From NCBI GenBank assembly GCA_024434115.1, contig QMIT01000010.1, positions 62,001 through 126,000 of the forward strand: DNA of 64,000 nucleotides. Direction: 5' to 3'. Shown piece by piece: positions 52,035 to 60,812 of this stretch. The translations under genes were made by a program, and so were the position numbers. Numbering within the stretch: the first letter of the stretch is position 1; every line of letters begins with the position of its first letter. The stretch is from Chloroflexota bacterium (GTDB taxonomy: Bacteria > Chloroflexota > Anaerolineae > Aggregatilineales > J027). Below the pieces are notes generated by a model, which made no database searches, was not told where the DNA came from, and worked only from the letters and a program-made list of their open reading frames with translations.

Positions 52035-52595
52035 TTATACCAATCCTAAATATTTTTCAAGCATCCAGCACGGCTCATTGACTTGTACAATTTCACCAAG
52101 ATGGTTTACATACTGCCATGTACCGGGGTCATCCGCATACACGCTATAGTCATGGCGTTCGTACAATCGCCGCGCCCCCACATTGGTTTTAGCAACCGAG
52201 ATAGTTGACCATTGGTTGTCGTGCTGCACCAGCAATCGCTCGGCTTCTTGCAACAACCGTGTGCCGATGCCTCGATTATGGAGGTGTTCCATGACTCGCA
52301 GTGCATAAAGATACCCCCGCCGCACGGGTTCATCTTCTTTGGTGTGATAACGATTACGTTTATAGGGGGTTGACTGTCCGGGCAAAATAAACACATGCCC
52401 CACCGGGAACCCGCCTAAATCCGCGATCAGCATGAGACGTTTGCCCAGACATTGGTCTTCATAGGTCAGCCGGAACATGCGCCGAAAATGGGTATATTGA
52501 CCATACCATTCCAATTTTGGCAAATCTTCGGGAATGGCTAATCGCAGTTGTAAATCGAGTTCGAGGTGCATTGAAGCGACAACAGTGATGTCCAT
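52035..52595 (-). CDS. GNAT-family N-acetyltransferase
   Basis: The 186-residue protein has a complete GNAT domain: GYLYALRVMEHLHNRGIGTRLL contains the acetyl-CoA motif (HNRGIG), followed by AERLLVQHDNQWSTISVAKTN and ARRLYERHDYSVY. The start is an ATG two bases after the stop of the DHH-CBS-CCA gene, so the two are translated in series. The substrate is unknown. Confidence 0.87.
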   Translation of the reverse strand: MDITVVASMHLELDLQLRLAIPEDLPKLEWYGQYTHFRRMFRLTYEDQCLGKRLMLIADLGGFPVGHVFILPGQSTPYKRNRYHTKEDEPVRRGYLYALRVMEHLHNRGIGTRLLQEAERLLVQHDNQWSTISVAKTNVGARRLYERHDYSVYADDPGTWQYVNHLGEIVQVNEPCWMLEKYLGLV

Positions 52596-52597
52596 AA

Positions 52598-55192
52598 TTA
52601 TTCCACTTCAGTCAACAGACTTGCTAGGAAGGCCGCCTCTTCTTCGGCTGATTGTATTTCACCATCCAGCCATGCCCGCCGAACTTCGCGTAAAAGCTGA
52701 CCAATGATTGGCCCGCGCTTTAATCCTAGTGTAAGGAGGTCATTGCCATTGATGGTAGGATGAATGTGACGCCATTCCATGACAAAATGTACAATTTTCT
52801 GCCGCAGAAAGGCAAATGGGGCGGCGGCCCAATTGACTAGCCAACTCACTTCCCCTAACGATTCCAACGCATAAACCACTGAACTGCGCGGCGTCTCAGG
52901 AGTAAATTGCAGCACTGCCTGATAGCCTTTGCATACGGCATTGAGGTGGTCAACGTTCGTCTTGGAAATCATCAAGCGCTGTCCCACTTGACGTAACTCG
53001 TCTTCGGCAAACCGCACCACCAAAATAGCGAACATAGCCACCCGCCAGTCATCAAAAGCGGGTGATATGTTGAATGGTTGAAATTCCTTCGCGTACAGCA
53101 GCGCCCGAATCGCCCCTTCCGACCAGTCATCCAAACGTAATTCGGGATGGATTTGGCGCAATAGGCCCAATTCATCCATCCGACGGAGTCCTCGTATTGG
53201 CTGCTGCTCGGCCATGATGAGATTCAATTCATGCCGCACCCGTTCGCCCGATACCCGATCCAAAAATGGCAGGGCATCATGCAATAAATGTTCGGTACGC
53301 GGCTCAATTTTGAAGCCAAACCGCTGCTCAAACCGGATGGCTCGTACCATGCGCGTCGGGTCGTCCACAAAACTCAAACTATGCAGTACGCGGATTAGGC
53401 CGTCGTGCAAATCGCGTTGTCCGTTGTAATAATCCAACAACTCGCCCATTGGTTCGGGGGCCAGCCGGATCGCCATTGTGTTGATGGTGAAATCCCGCCG
53501 ATGCAGGTCTTGTTTTATCGAACTTTGGCGCACGGTGGGGAGCGCGGTGGGTTCTTCATAAAATTCAGCGCGGGCTGTCGCAAAATCTATAAAATCCGGC
53601 CCATTGGCTAAATTAAGTTGGGTGGCATCTAACACCCATTTTGCCGTGCCAAATTGGGTATGAAAATGAACAATTCCCCCATATTTTTCACAGAGGCTTT
53701 CTACCAAACGCGGTACATCCCCTTCGACCACAAAATCAATATCCAGATTGGGCACATCCAGCAGCAGATCACGCACAAAACCGCCCACCAGATATAGCCC
53801 CATATGAGCCGCTTGAGCTTCTTGGGCGATGGTCAAAATCAACTGCCATACATCGTTGGGCAGAACCTGTGCCAATTTTTGGTATATCAAGGTAGGTTGA
53901 TTGGCATAAGGGGGTGGTTCCGTCCAGCGCCGGATAAGGTCAGTACGGGTTACAATCCCGATAATCTTGCCATCTTCGTTTAGAACGGGCATCTGCCCCC
54001 AACCGGAATCCATCATTTTTTGGCGCAGTGCCTCTAATCCATCGTTCGGCTGCACATAGACCTGTCCCGCTTCCATGATGGCTGCAATGGGCTGCTGACC
54101 CATCTGATGATTCATGGCCCGATCTACTGCGCGGCGAGTCAATAGGCCCACCAATGCTTTTCCGTCGAGTACCGGATAGCCTTCATGTCCAGAACGCTGC
54201 ATCAGGAGTGCGGCTTCTTTAATCGGTGTCTTGGCGGAAAGTGTTTGTACCCGCCCTGCTGACATCAACTCTGCGACACGCACGCCGGGTTTGACAATCT
54301 GGGGCAGCAGATTTTCAATCTGGGCTTTGATACTGCTAATGTCACTATCCCGTATGAGTGCAGCAGCGGCGCGATCATGGCCTCCCCCGCCTAATTGATC
54401 GGCGATTACGGAAACATCAATTTCGGGGGTGGTGCTGCGGGCTACCAGTTGGGCATTTTGCCCCATCTGTACCAGCAAAAACATCGCATCGGGGTCAAAT
54501 AGGTCGCTCAGTTTGGGGGCCAGCGATGAAATCTCAGCAATTTGTTCGGCGGCCTGCGCTGTTGCAATCAAAATCCAATGGCCCATGATTTCAACGGTTT
54601 CTGCCGAGTCGCGCAGTTGGTCATAAAGTTCGAGTTGGTCGTCTTGCAGGGGGTGGCGCAAAAAATCGCGTACCAGATCAAGCTGTGCCCCTTGCTCCAA
54701 CAGCCATGCCACCGCCTGAATATCACGCACCGTCGTTCGGCTGTAGGTTAGCGATCCCGTGTCCTCGTGAATCCCCAACATCAGCAGGGTGGCTTCAAGA
54801 GAATTGATTTGTACGTTGTGACGACGAATTTTTTCGACGAGTAAGGTAGTATTGGCCCCAAGCGTCTCACCTTCGAACTCATAATGGCTGGGACGGTCAG
54901 GGTTAGGGGCATGATGGTCAATGACGTGGACGGGTGTTTTGGGCCGAATGCCACGCATATTGGCAATCGTCTGAGTATCTACCACATAGGCCCGTTCAAT
55001 TTTGGGATGGCGTGTCAAGTCCTCTTCGTGGATGGCAGGCAAGAGGCTGGCGTAGAGGGTGAGGAAATTGCGCACATTGCGATTGACCCGACTTGGTAGG
55101 ACGGCTGTTGCTTGTGGGTCAAGTTTGGTCATTGCCAGCAGTGAGGCGATTGCATCAAAATCGGCGTTATTGTGGGTTAAGATGAGCCGCAC
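52598..55192 (-). CDS. DHH phosphoesterase / CBS pair / tRNA nucleotidyltransferase fusion
   Basis: The 864-residue protein has four parts. A DHH domain (about 1-165) shows THNNADFDAIAS and VIDHHAP. A DHHA1-like region (about 225-295) includes GGGHDRAAAALI. Two CBS domains (about 305-430) follow. A class II nucleotidyltransferase (about 455-850) shows LVGGFVRDLLL, the metal pair in LDIDFVVEGD, RRDFTINTMAI and DDPTRMVRAIRFEQRF. The last part adds CCA (or part of it) to tRNA 3' ends or makes poly(A). The DHH part may cleave oligonucleotides or cyclic dinucleotides. A GTG start is used. The tRNA-Gly in this window has no encoded CCA. Confidence 0.92.
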   Translation of the reverse strand: MRLILTHNNADFDAIASLLAMTKLDPQATAVLPSRVNRNVRNFLTLYASLLPAIHEEDLTRHPKIERAYVVDTQTIANMRGIRPKTPVHVIDHHAPNPDRPSHYEFEGETLGANTTLLVEKIRRHNVQINSLEATLLMLGIHEDTGSLTYSRTTVRDIQAVAWLLEQGAQLDLVRDFLRHPLQDDQLELYDQLRDSAETVEIMGHWILIATAQAAEQIAEISSLAPKLSDLFDPDAMFLLVQMGQNAQLVARSTTPEIDVSVIADQLGGGGHDRAAAALIRDSDISSIKAQIENLLPQIVKPGVRVAELMSAGRVQTLSAKTPIKEAALLMQRSGHEGYPVLDGKALVGLLTRRAVDRAMNHQMGQQPIAAIMEAGQVYVQPNDGLEALRQKMMDSGWGQMPVLNEDGKIIGIVTRTDLIRRWTEPPPYANQPTLIYQKLAQVLPNDVWQLILTIAQEAQAAHMGLYLVGGFVRDLLLDVPNLDIDFVVEGDVPRLVESLCEKYGGIVHFHTQFGTAKWVLDATQLNLANGPDFIDFATARAEFYEEPTALPTVRQSSIKQDLHRRDFTINTMAIRLAPEPMGELLDYYNGQRDLHDGLIRVLHSLSFVDDPTRMVRAIRFEQRFGFKIEPRTEHLLHDALPFLDRVSGERVRHELNLIMAEQQPIRGLRRMDELGLLRQIHPELRLDDWSEGAIRALLYAKEFQPFNISPAFDDWRVAMFAILVVRFAEDELRQVGQRLMISKTNVDHLNAVCKGYQAVLQFTPETPRSSVVYALESLGEVSWLVNWAAAPFAFLRQKIVHFVMEWRHIHPTINGNDLLTLGLKRGPIIGQLLREVRRAWLDGEIQSAEEEAAFLASLLTEVE

Positions 55193-55225
55193 CGGACGTG
55201 CCCTTGTTCAATTTGACCGCTAAAC

Positions 55226-55264
55226 AAAAATGGGGCATACCCCAAGTGGAAGTATACCCCATTT
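55226..55264 (-). terminator. Terminator after plsY
   Basis: AAATGGGGCATAC (55228-55240) pairs with GTATACCCCATTT (55252-55264), twelve of thirteen bases. The minus strand continues with TTTTT, so it ends the plsY transcript before the DHH-CBS-CCA gene. Confidence 0.8.
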
Positions 55265-55280
55265 CTAAAGCGTGTCTATT

Positions 55281-55925
55281 TTAGGAAGCGCGGTCACCCA
55301 AGCGGCGTTCTTTGCCTGTCAGCAGCGCCTTAATATTCTCACGGTGGCGATAGAAAATCATGGCTGTAACCGCGATGTACCCCACATATACAGGGTCGGC
55401 TTCTTTAAGGATGACCATGCCAATCATCACGGCTGAAACAAAAGCAACGCTGGCAAGTACGCCCAGCGAAACGTAGCGGGTCACAAATACAATGGTGGCC
55501 CACAGCATCAGGCAAATGGCAATAATCAGCGGCGGGACTAACAGCACCCATGTTCCGGTAGCCGTTGCAGCGCCCTTGCCCCCACGAATCCGTCCCGTAA
55601 TGAGTGAGGCGAAGATTGACCAATTATGACCGACTACGACGGCAATCGCCGCGATAATCATGGCTGCGGAAGAATAATCATGGGCATGATGCGCGGCAAT
55701 CTCACGGGCCAACAGCAGTGCCCCGATGCCTTTAAAGCCGTCAAGCAGCCAAACCAGCAAACCCCATTGGAAGCCAAGCGCACGGGCGGTATTATTGGCA
55801 CCCATGTTGCCGCTGCCGACCTCAAAAATGTTAATCCCGTGCAGCCGACCAATAACATAGGCAGTCGGGAACGAGCCGATTAGATAGCTGGTAATTGCGA
55901 TGGTTAAAACTTCTTGGAAACTCAT
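55281..55925 (-). CDS. plsY: Glycerol-3-phosphate acyltransferase PlsY
   Basis: The 214-residue membrane protein has about five helices and the three family motifs: SFPTAYVIGRL with GSGNMGANNTAR (motif 1), GHNWSIFA plus GGKGAAT (motif 2), and a late GVLASVAF-type segment. PlsY transfers acyl groups from acyl-phosphate to glycerol-3-phosphate in phospholipid synthesis. It lies directly before the divergent GH57 gene and is followed by a terminator. Confidence 0.95.
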   Translation of the reverse strand: MSFQEVLTIAITSYLIGSFPTAYVIGRLHGINIFEVGSGNMGANNTARALGFQWGLLVWLLDGFKGIGALLLAREIAAHHAHDYSSAAMIIAAIAVVVGHNWSIFASLITGRIRGGKGAATATGTWVLLVPPLIIAICLMLWATIVFVTRYVSLGVLASVAFVSAVMIGMVILKEADPVYVGYIAVTAMIFYRHRENIKALLTGKERRLGDRAS

Positions 55926-55986
55926 AGGTCGCCATGCCTCATGGACTGGGTTATTATCGTGCGATAAGCTGGCACAATAATGATAA

Positions 55987-56008
55987 CACCGTTGATTCCA
56001 GAACGGTG
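55987..56008. promoter_or_regulatory. Inverted repeat in the plsY/GH57 divergent gap
   Basis: CACCGTT-GATTCCAG-AACGGTG has seven-base perfect arms and an eight-base loop. It lies 62 bases after the plsY start and 81 before the GH57 start, as expected for an operator serving one or both. Confidence 0.35.
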
Positions 56009-56089
56009 CGCTTTTGGGAAAATGTATTTAAATTCTTTTTAGCAGTTGTAGTATTCTGTACAAGTCAAATACAAAAGTCGGAGTTGGCG

Positions 56090-58261
56090 ATGTCCAAAAT
56101 CCATCTTTCACTGGTGTTCCACAACCATCAGCCTGTTGGAAATTTTGATTATATTTTTCATGATGCCTATGAAAAAGCCTATAAACCCCTGACGGACTGC
56201 CTTGACCGTCACCCGACCATTTTGGCGGTGATGCACTTCACTGGCCCGTTGCTCGATTGGTTGATGGCAAATCAACCCGCCTATTTAGAGCAGGTAGCCT
56301 CCCAAGTCCAACGCGGTCAACTTGAAATCATGACGGGTGCTTATTATGAGCCGATATTGGCAATGTTGCAGGACGCCGATAAGCTAGGTCAGATTCAAAA
56401 GCTCAATCAAGCGGTTGAGCAACTCTTTGGAACTACGCCTGCTGGCATGTGGCTGGCCGAACGCATCTGGGAGCCGCATTTCCCCAAGCCTCTCCAAGAA
56501 GCAGGCATCCACTACACCATCCTAGATGATTCCCATTTCCAAGCGGCAGGTTTTCCGGCGGAAGACCTTTTTGGCTATTTTGTGTCGGAGGAGCAAGGCC
56601 AAACCATTAACCTTGTGCCTTCCCATCGCCAACTGCGTTACTTGGTTCCGTGGAAACCAGTGGATGATGTGATTAGCTGGTTGCAAGAGCAAGCCGATCA
56701 GCGCAATTCCCCCGGCAAGCCTCCAGCGTGGGCAGTCATGGCGGATGATGGCGAAAAATTCGGCTATTGGCCCGAAACGTATAACAGCATCTGGGTAGAG
56801 GGCTGGTTGGATGAATTTTTCACCGCACTCGAACAAAACGCCGAATGGGTACAGTTGATTCACCCCAAAGACTATATGGCCCAATTCCGTCCGCGCGGTC
56901 GGGCCTATCTGCCCACCGCCTCCTATATGGAAATGGGTGAATGGGCGCTGCCATCGCCTGCGTCATGGGAACTACGTGACCTGCGCGAACAATATCAGCA
57001 AGAACTAGAGATTATTCCTGAGTGGGATCAGGAGAAGCGTAACGAAACCGGGCGGGTGTTGAAATTTTTGCGTGGTAGCTTTTGGCGCAACTTCTTGGTG
57101 AAGTACCCCGAAATTAACCACATGCAGAAACGTGGCCTAGCCCTCAGCCAGCGGATTCATGCCCTACCCCCAAGCCCTACCCGCGAAAAAGCCTTAAATG
57201 CGCTGTGGGCTTCCCAATGTAACTGTGCCTATTGGCATGGGGTGTTTGGTGGGGTCTATCTGTTCCATATCCGGTCTGCCAATTACAGCAATATCATTGA
57301 AGCCGAGTTGTTATTGGAAGATGGCAAGACGGCGTCGGTACAGGAAAGCGATTTTAACTCTGATGGCTTTACCGAGGTGATTGCTTCCAATGGGCCATTA
57401 CAGGTCGTCGTTGAGCCAGCACAGGGTGGTATCCTAACTGAATTGGACTATCGTCCCGCCAAATATAACCTGCTCAATATTATGTCCCGCCACCCCGAAG
57501 GTTATCATATCCAAATTCAAGAAGCCGCCGACACCCATATGCTTATGACCCCCGGTGATGACCGTAATAAGTTTGAAGGGGAACCCGTGCGGGCCAAAGA
57601 AAAGGGTCTCGAAAAATATATCTATGTGGACTGGCATCGGCGCGGCATGTTTGTTGACCACTTCCCCGGCGAACAAACCACCCTGCAAAATTTTGAAGCC
57701 GGTCAATATCCCGAACAGGGCGATTTTGTTGACCAGCAGTATCAAGTCGAAATCCAAACTGCTGACCCTAGTCCTGCGTTGCGGCTGGTACGCGATGGGT
57801 ATGTGTGGGTGCGCGATATTCGATTAGCTGTGCAAGTCGCCAAGACCATCCGCCTTGAAGATGAAACCATCGTGGCGGTCTATCACATTACCAATAAGGG
57901 CGATGTGGCACTGGCGACCCGTTTTGGAGTCGAATTGGCCTTTGGGCTTGATGGGGGCGATAACCGTGAATACTGTGTGCTAGAAGTCAATGGCAACAGC
58001 TACGGGCTAGGCTCAACAGGTGAGGTTGGGGGTGTGAGTCGGTATCGCGCCTCGACCAAGCTGCGTAAAGTAGCCCTCGAATTTTCGTTGAGCCGTTCGG
58101 CTACCCTGTGGCGCTTCCCGCTGGCTCCAATTACCCTGTCCGAAGGCGGTTTTGAACGGGTTCATCAGGGCATGGTGTCCCTTCCATGGTGGGTGCTCAA
58201 TCTAGCCCCCGGCGAGACATGGGAAACTGAAATTCAATTGGCACTGACGCCACTCAAGTGA
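56090..58261 (+). CDS. GH57 family 4-alpha-glucanotransferase / alpha-amylase
   Basis: The 723-residue protein has a GH57 catalytic domain (about 1-300) and two further domains typical of the family. The nucleophile Glu lies in MWLAERIWEPH near residue 125 and the acid/base Asp in ADDGEKFGYW near residue 218. The start HLSLVFHNHQPVGNFDY is typical. Later segments (GYHIQIQEA, EYCVLEVNG) match the C-terminal beta-rich domains. Such enzymes rearrange alpha-1,4-glucan chains in glycogen or maltodextrin metabolism. The ATG at 56090 follows GGAG; an upstream in-frame ATG would add 52 unrelated residues. No signal peptide is seen. Confidence 0.92.
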   Translation: MSKIHLSLVFHNHQPVGNFDYIFHDAYEKAYKPLTDCLDRHPTILAVMHFTGPLLDWLMANQPAYLEQVASQVQRGQLEIMTGAYYEPILAMLQDADKLGQIQKLNQAVEQLFGTTPAGMWLAERIWEPHFPKPLQEAGIHYTILDDSHFQAAGFPAEDLFGYFVSEEQGQTINLVPSHRQLRYLVPWKPVDDVISWLQEQADQRNSPGKPPAWAVMADDGEKFGYWPETYNSIWVEGWLDEFFTALEQNAEWVQLIHPKDYMAQFRPRGRAYLPTASYMEMGEWALPSPASWELRDLREQYQQELEIIPEWDQEKRNETGRVLKFLRGSFWRNFLVKYPEINHMQKRGLALSQRIHALPPSPTREKALNALWASQCNCAYWHGVFGGVYLFHIRSANYSNIIEAELLLEDGKTASVQESDFNSDGFTEVIASNGPLQVVVEPAQGGILTELDYRPAKYNLLNIMSRHPEGYHIQIQEAADTHMLMTPGDDRNKFEGEPVRAKEKGLEKYIYVDWHRRGMFVDHFPGEQTTLQNFEAGQYPEQGDFVDQQYQVEIQTADPSPALRLVRDGYVWVRDIRLAVQVAKTIRLEDETIVAVYHITNKGDVALATRFGVELAFGLDGGDNREYCVLEVNGNSYGLGSTGEVGGVSRYRASTKLRKVALEFSLSRSATLWRFPLAPITLSEGGFERVHQGMVSLPWWVLNLAPGETWETEIQLALTPLK

Positions 58262-58356
58262 AACATTGTAGGCTCCCCAAAGACTAATCAGGAAATGGGA
58301 TGAGGATTCGTCTTCATCCCATCATTGAACCGTTGTGGAGCATGAAAGGCGCACGG

Positions 58357-59082
58357 ATGACCACTTATCCCGATTTACAAGGCAAAGTCGCAATCATCAC
58401 CGGGGCGGCAGGCGCACTCGCCGAGGCCGTCATTCAACGATTTCAAGCCGAAGGGGTTTTGCTGGCGCTGGTTGACCGCGATCAGGGACGATTGGAAGCC
58501 AAATTAGGCCCGGTTGATCCGACAAAATGTTTGCTAGTGGGCGGGGTCGAAATTTCGGACAAGGCCAAAGTTGTGGAGGCTATCGAAAAAATTACGGCCC
58601 ATTTTGGCAAGCTCCACATTTTGGTCAACATTGCGGGAGGCTACAGCGCGGGCAAACCTGTCCATGAGACCGATGAGGAAACATGGGATTCAATGGTGAA
58701 TTCGAATGCCAAGTCGGTGTTTTTGATGAGCGGCGCGGTCATCCCTCAAATGTTGCAACATGGGGAAGGTGGACGGATCATCAATATCGGCGCGACAGGT
58801 GGCCTTAAGGGGGGCAAGAATTCAGCCGCCTATAGTGTGGCGAAATCCGCTGTTTTTCGCCTGACGGAAAGCATGTCGGTTGAATTGAAGGACGCTCGAA
58901 TTACAGTCAATGCTATTTATCCAAGCACGATTGACACCCCCGCCAACCGTGCCTCGATGCCGAATGCTGATTTCAGTAAATGGGTGACAGCCGATTCGAT
59001 GGCAGGGGTCATCGCGTTTTTGGCTTCCGAAGCAGCACGGGATGTTACGGGAGCGGCTTTGCCTGTAACGGGTCGGTCATAG
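58357..59082 (+). CDS. Short-chain dehydrogenase/reductase family protein, atypical
   Basis: The 241-residue protein follows the SDR layout: a glycine-rich start, IITGAAGALAEA, where the usual TGxxxGIG ends as GALA; NIAGGYS, which matches the NAG motif; and the catalytic Tyr and Lys in YSVAKSA near residue 155. The usual catalytic Ser, 13 residues before the Tyr, is Ala (NIGATGG). These changes suggest a non-classical cofactor or substrate mode, or low activity. ATG codons at 58300, 58342 and 58357 are in frame; the last places the fold normally. Confidence 0.82.
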   Translation: MTTYPDLQGKVAIITGAAGALAEAVIQRFQAEGVLLALVDRDQGRLEAKLGPVDPTKCLLVGGVEISDKAKVVEAIEKITAHFGKLHILVNIAGGYSAGKPVHETDEETWDSMVNSNAKSVFLMSGAVIPQMLQHGEGGRIINIGATGGLKGGKNSAAYSVAKSAVFRLTESMSVELKDARITVNAIYPSTIDTPANRASMPNADFSKWVTADSMAGVIAFLASEAARDVTGAALPVTGRS

Positions 59083-59095
59083 AAGAAGGGATTTG

Positions 59096-59129
59096 GGGGC
59101 AGACCACAGTGACCTGCCCTCGAATTTTT
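59096..59129 (+). terminator. Terminator after the SDR gene
   Basis: GGGCAG (59097-59102) and CTGCCC (59114-59119) form a six-pair stem followed by TCGAATTTTT. It overlaps the last codon of the convergent rsgA. Confidence 0.65.
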
Positions 59130-60204
59130 AGTAGATATACTGTTCTTCGAGTTCATCCCGCAGGCGCAGATAGCTGTCGTAGCGTTCTTCGCTGATAAGC
59201 TCCGCTTCAACCGCCCCACGTATGGCACAACCGGGTTCATGCCGATGGGAGCAGTCGGCAAACTTGCAGGTTTCGACATAGGGCCGCATTTCGATGAAAT
59301 AACTGTCTAACTCATCTGGTTCCACGTCCCATGGAACCATCGTGCGGAGTCCGGGGGTATCGGCGACATAGCCACCGTCGTTCATTTTAATCAACTGGCT
59401 AAAGCGGGTGGTATGACGGCCTTTGGTGGTGGCTTGGCTCACATCGTTGGTTTCGAGTTTTAGCCCCTCCTGCATAGCGTTCAGCAAACTGCTTTTGCCC
59501 ACACCTGACGGCCCGGTAAAGACCGATACTCGGTTGGGGTCGCCGCTCAGTAGGGTTTTCAGCCCGTCTAATCCCTCGCCTGTGAGTGCGCTGACCAAGA
59601 GGACTTGATAGCCGATTTTGCGATAGTCCTCGAACATGACGTCAATTTCTTCGCGCTGTACAAGGTCAATTTTGTTGATACAGATCACAATGGAGGGGAT
59701 TTCGGCTTTTTCGGCACACACCAAAAAGCGGTCAATCGAGCGTGGGTTGGGAGATGGGTTGGCGGCGGAAAACACAAAAATCGCTTGGTCGGTATTCGCA
59801 ATAATAATCTGTTCGCTCTCGGCGGACGTGCCGGCGGTAGATTCGCGCGATACACGGGACAACACATGCTGGCGTTCGGCAACTTTAATAATCGTGCCCT
59901 TGTCGGCGGTGTCTAGTTCAAGGGTTACGGTGTCGTTCAATGCCACCAGATCGCTGCGGGATGCACCTTGACGCTGTTTGGCCCGTTGTGCGCCAATTTT
60001 GACTTTGCCGCTGATCTGGCAGGTGACAAGTCCGGCAGATGTTTCGACGGTAAAAAAGCCACTTTGCGAACGTATTACTCGTCCAGTTACTATTTTTTCG
60101 TTTTGAGTAGGGGCGGGAACGGGATTAGTGGGTTGAGCAATCGCGGGTGAAACCGCTTCGGAGGCAGTTTCCTGAACTTCAATGGGCAGAGTTGCAATAT
60201 CCAA
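59128..60204 (-). CDS. rsgA: Ribosome small-subunit GTPase A
   Basis: The 358-residue protein is a circularly permuted GTPase. Its motifs run in the order G4 (CINKIDLV), G5, then G1 (GPSGVGKSSLLN) and the G2/G3 segments ATTKGRHTTR and DTPGLRTM. An OB-fold N-terminus precedes them (after a non-conserved start of about 40 residues), and a C-terminal zinc finger (CKFADCSHRHEPGC) follows. It helps 30S subunit maturation. The N-terminal extension beyond the usual start is Pro/Thr-rich and may be disordered. Confidence 0.95.
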   Translation of the reverse strand: MDIATLPIEVQETASEAVSPAIAQPTNPVPAPTQNEKIVTGRVIRSQSGFFTVETSAGLVTCQISGKVKIGAQRAKQRQGASRSDLVALNDTVTLELDTADKGTIIKVAERQHVLSRVSRESTAGTSAESEQIIIANTDQAIFVFSAANPSPNPRSIDRFLVCAEKAEIPSIVICINKIDLVQREEIDVMFEDYRKIGYQVLLVSALTGEGLDGLKTLLSGDPNRVSVFTGPSGVGKSSLLNAMQEGLKLETNDVSQATTKGRHTTRFSQLIKMNDGGYVADTPGLRTMVPWDVEPDELDSYFIEMRPYVETCKFADCSHRHEPGCAIRGAVEAELISEERYDSYLRLRDELEEQYIY

Positions 60205-60568
60205 CTGAGAGGCTCCTTACTTGGTATACGATAACCACATAGCCACTAGGCGCATGGTTCTGCCGCCATTCGCAGCAGCCGCGTGCGCGTCCTCCTTAGA
60301 TAAACTTATTTGAACGATCTAGATATGAATGAAAAACGGTGGTTAGGACACTTGTTGACCGCAACAAGTTGATGGCGAGGTATCAGACATTTACCCCGTG
60401 ATAACAGGCGCGTGGCAACATAATTATGTCGCATATTCACGATAACACACTTTGGCGCATGGTGTCAACGAATTTAGATGGTGTTTTGCGGTGGAATAGC
60501 CCAATTGTCGAAGCGATTTAGCAGTAGAACATAAATTCTATTACTGCTACTTATATGCGCCGAGTTTG

Positions 60569-60592
60569 AATCCGTAACTACAGTTACGGATT
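60569..60592. repeat. Perfect stem-loop in the intergenic gap
   Basis: AATCCGTAAC-TACA-GTTACGGATT is a ten-pair perfect stem with a four-base loop. There is no T-run on either side, so it is not an obvious terminator. It may be an operator or a mobile palindromic unit. Confidence 0.45.
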
Positions 60593-60726
60593 TATGGGTG
60601 ATGGTCATATTCACTGGTAAGGAAATGGCCGTTGTTTGAAAAGGTTTGTGTTCTGAGGTCTGGGCCTAAATTGGGTTATAGTAGTCAACGGTTATCATAT
60701 ACCGCGATCCTCAATTTGTTTGAACC

Positions 60727-60760
60727 ATTCGGACACGGGGCTAAAGCCACCGTGCTGAAT
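60727..60760. repeat. REP-like palindrome with GGCTAAAGCC core
   Basis: The imperfect stem ATTC..CACGG-GGCT-AA-AGCC-A-CCGTG..GAAT runs over 34 bases. Hairpins with a GGCTAAAGCC core are often repeated between genes in some bacterial phyla and spread by RAYT-type transposases. Only one copy is seen here, so the class is tentative. Confidence 0.4.
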
Positions 60761-60812
60761 CTAGGCTAAAAAGTAGGCGGTCAAACGGGGGCCACTATAA
60801 GGCATAGGTATC

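Larger units (their letters stand above)
60205..60812. other. 608-base gap with two hairpins, no gene seen
   Basis: This is the longest non-coding gap in the window. It holds a perfect ten-base inverted repeat at 60569-60592 and a REP-like hairpin with a GGCTAAAGCC core at 60727-60760. No open frame with a ribosome site and no tRNA is visible. A TATAGT at 60679 could be the -10 box of a promoter for the gene at 60813, but no good -35 box precedes it. Confidence 0.6.
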
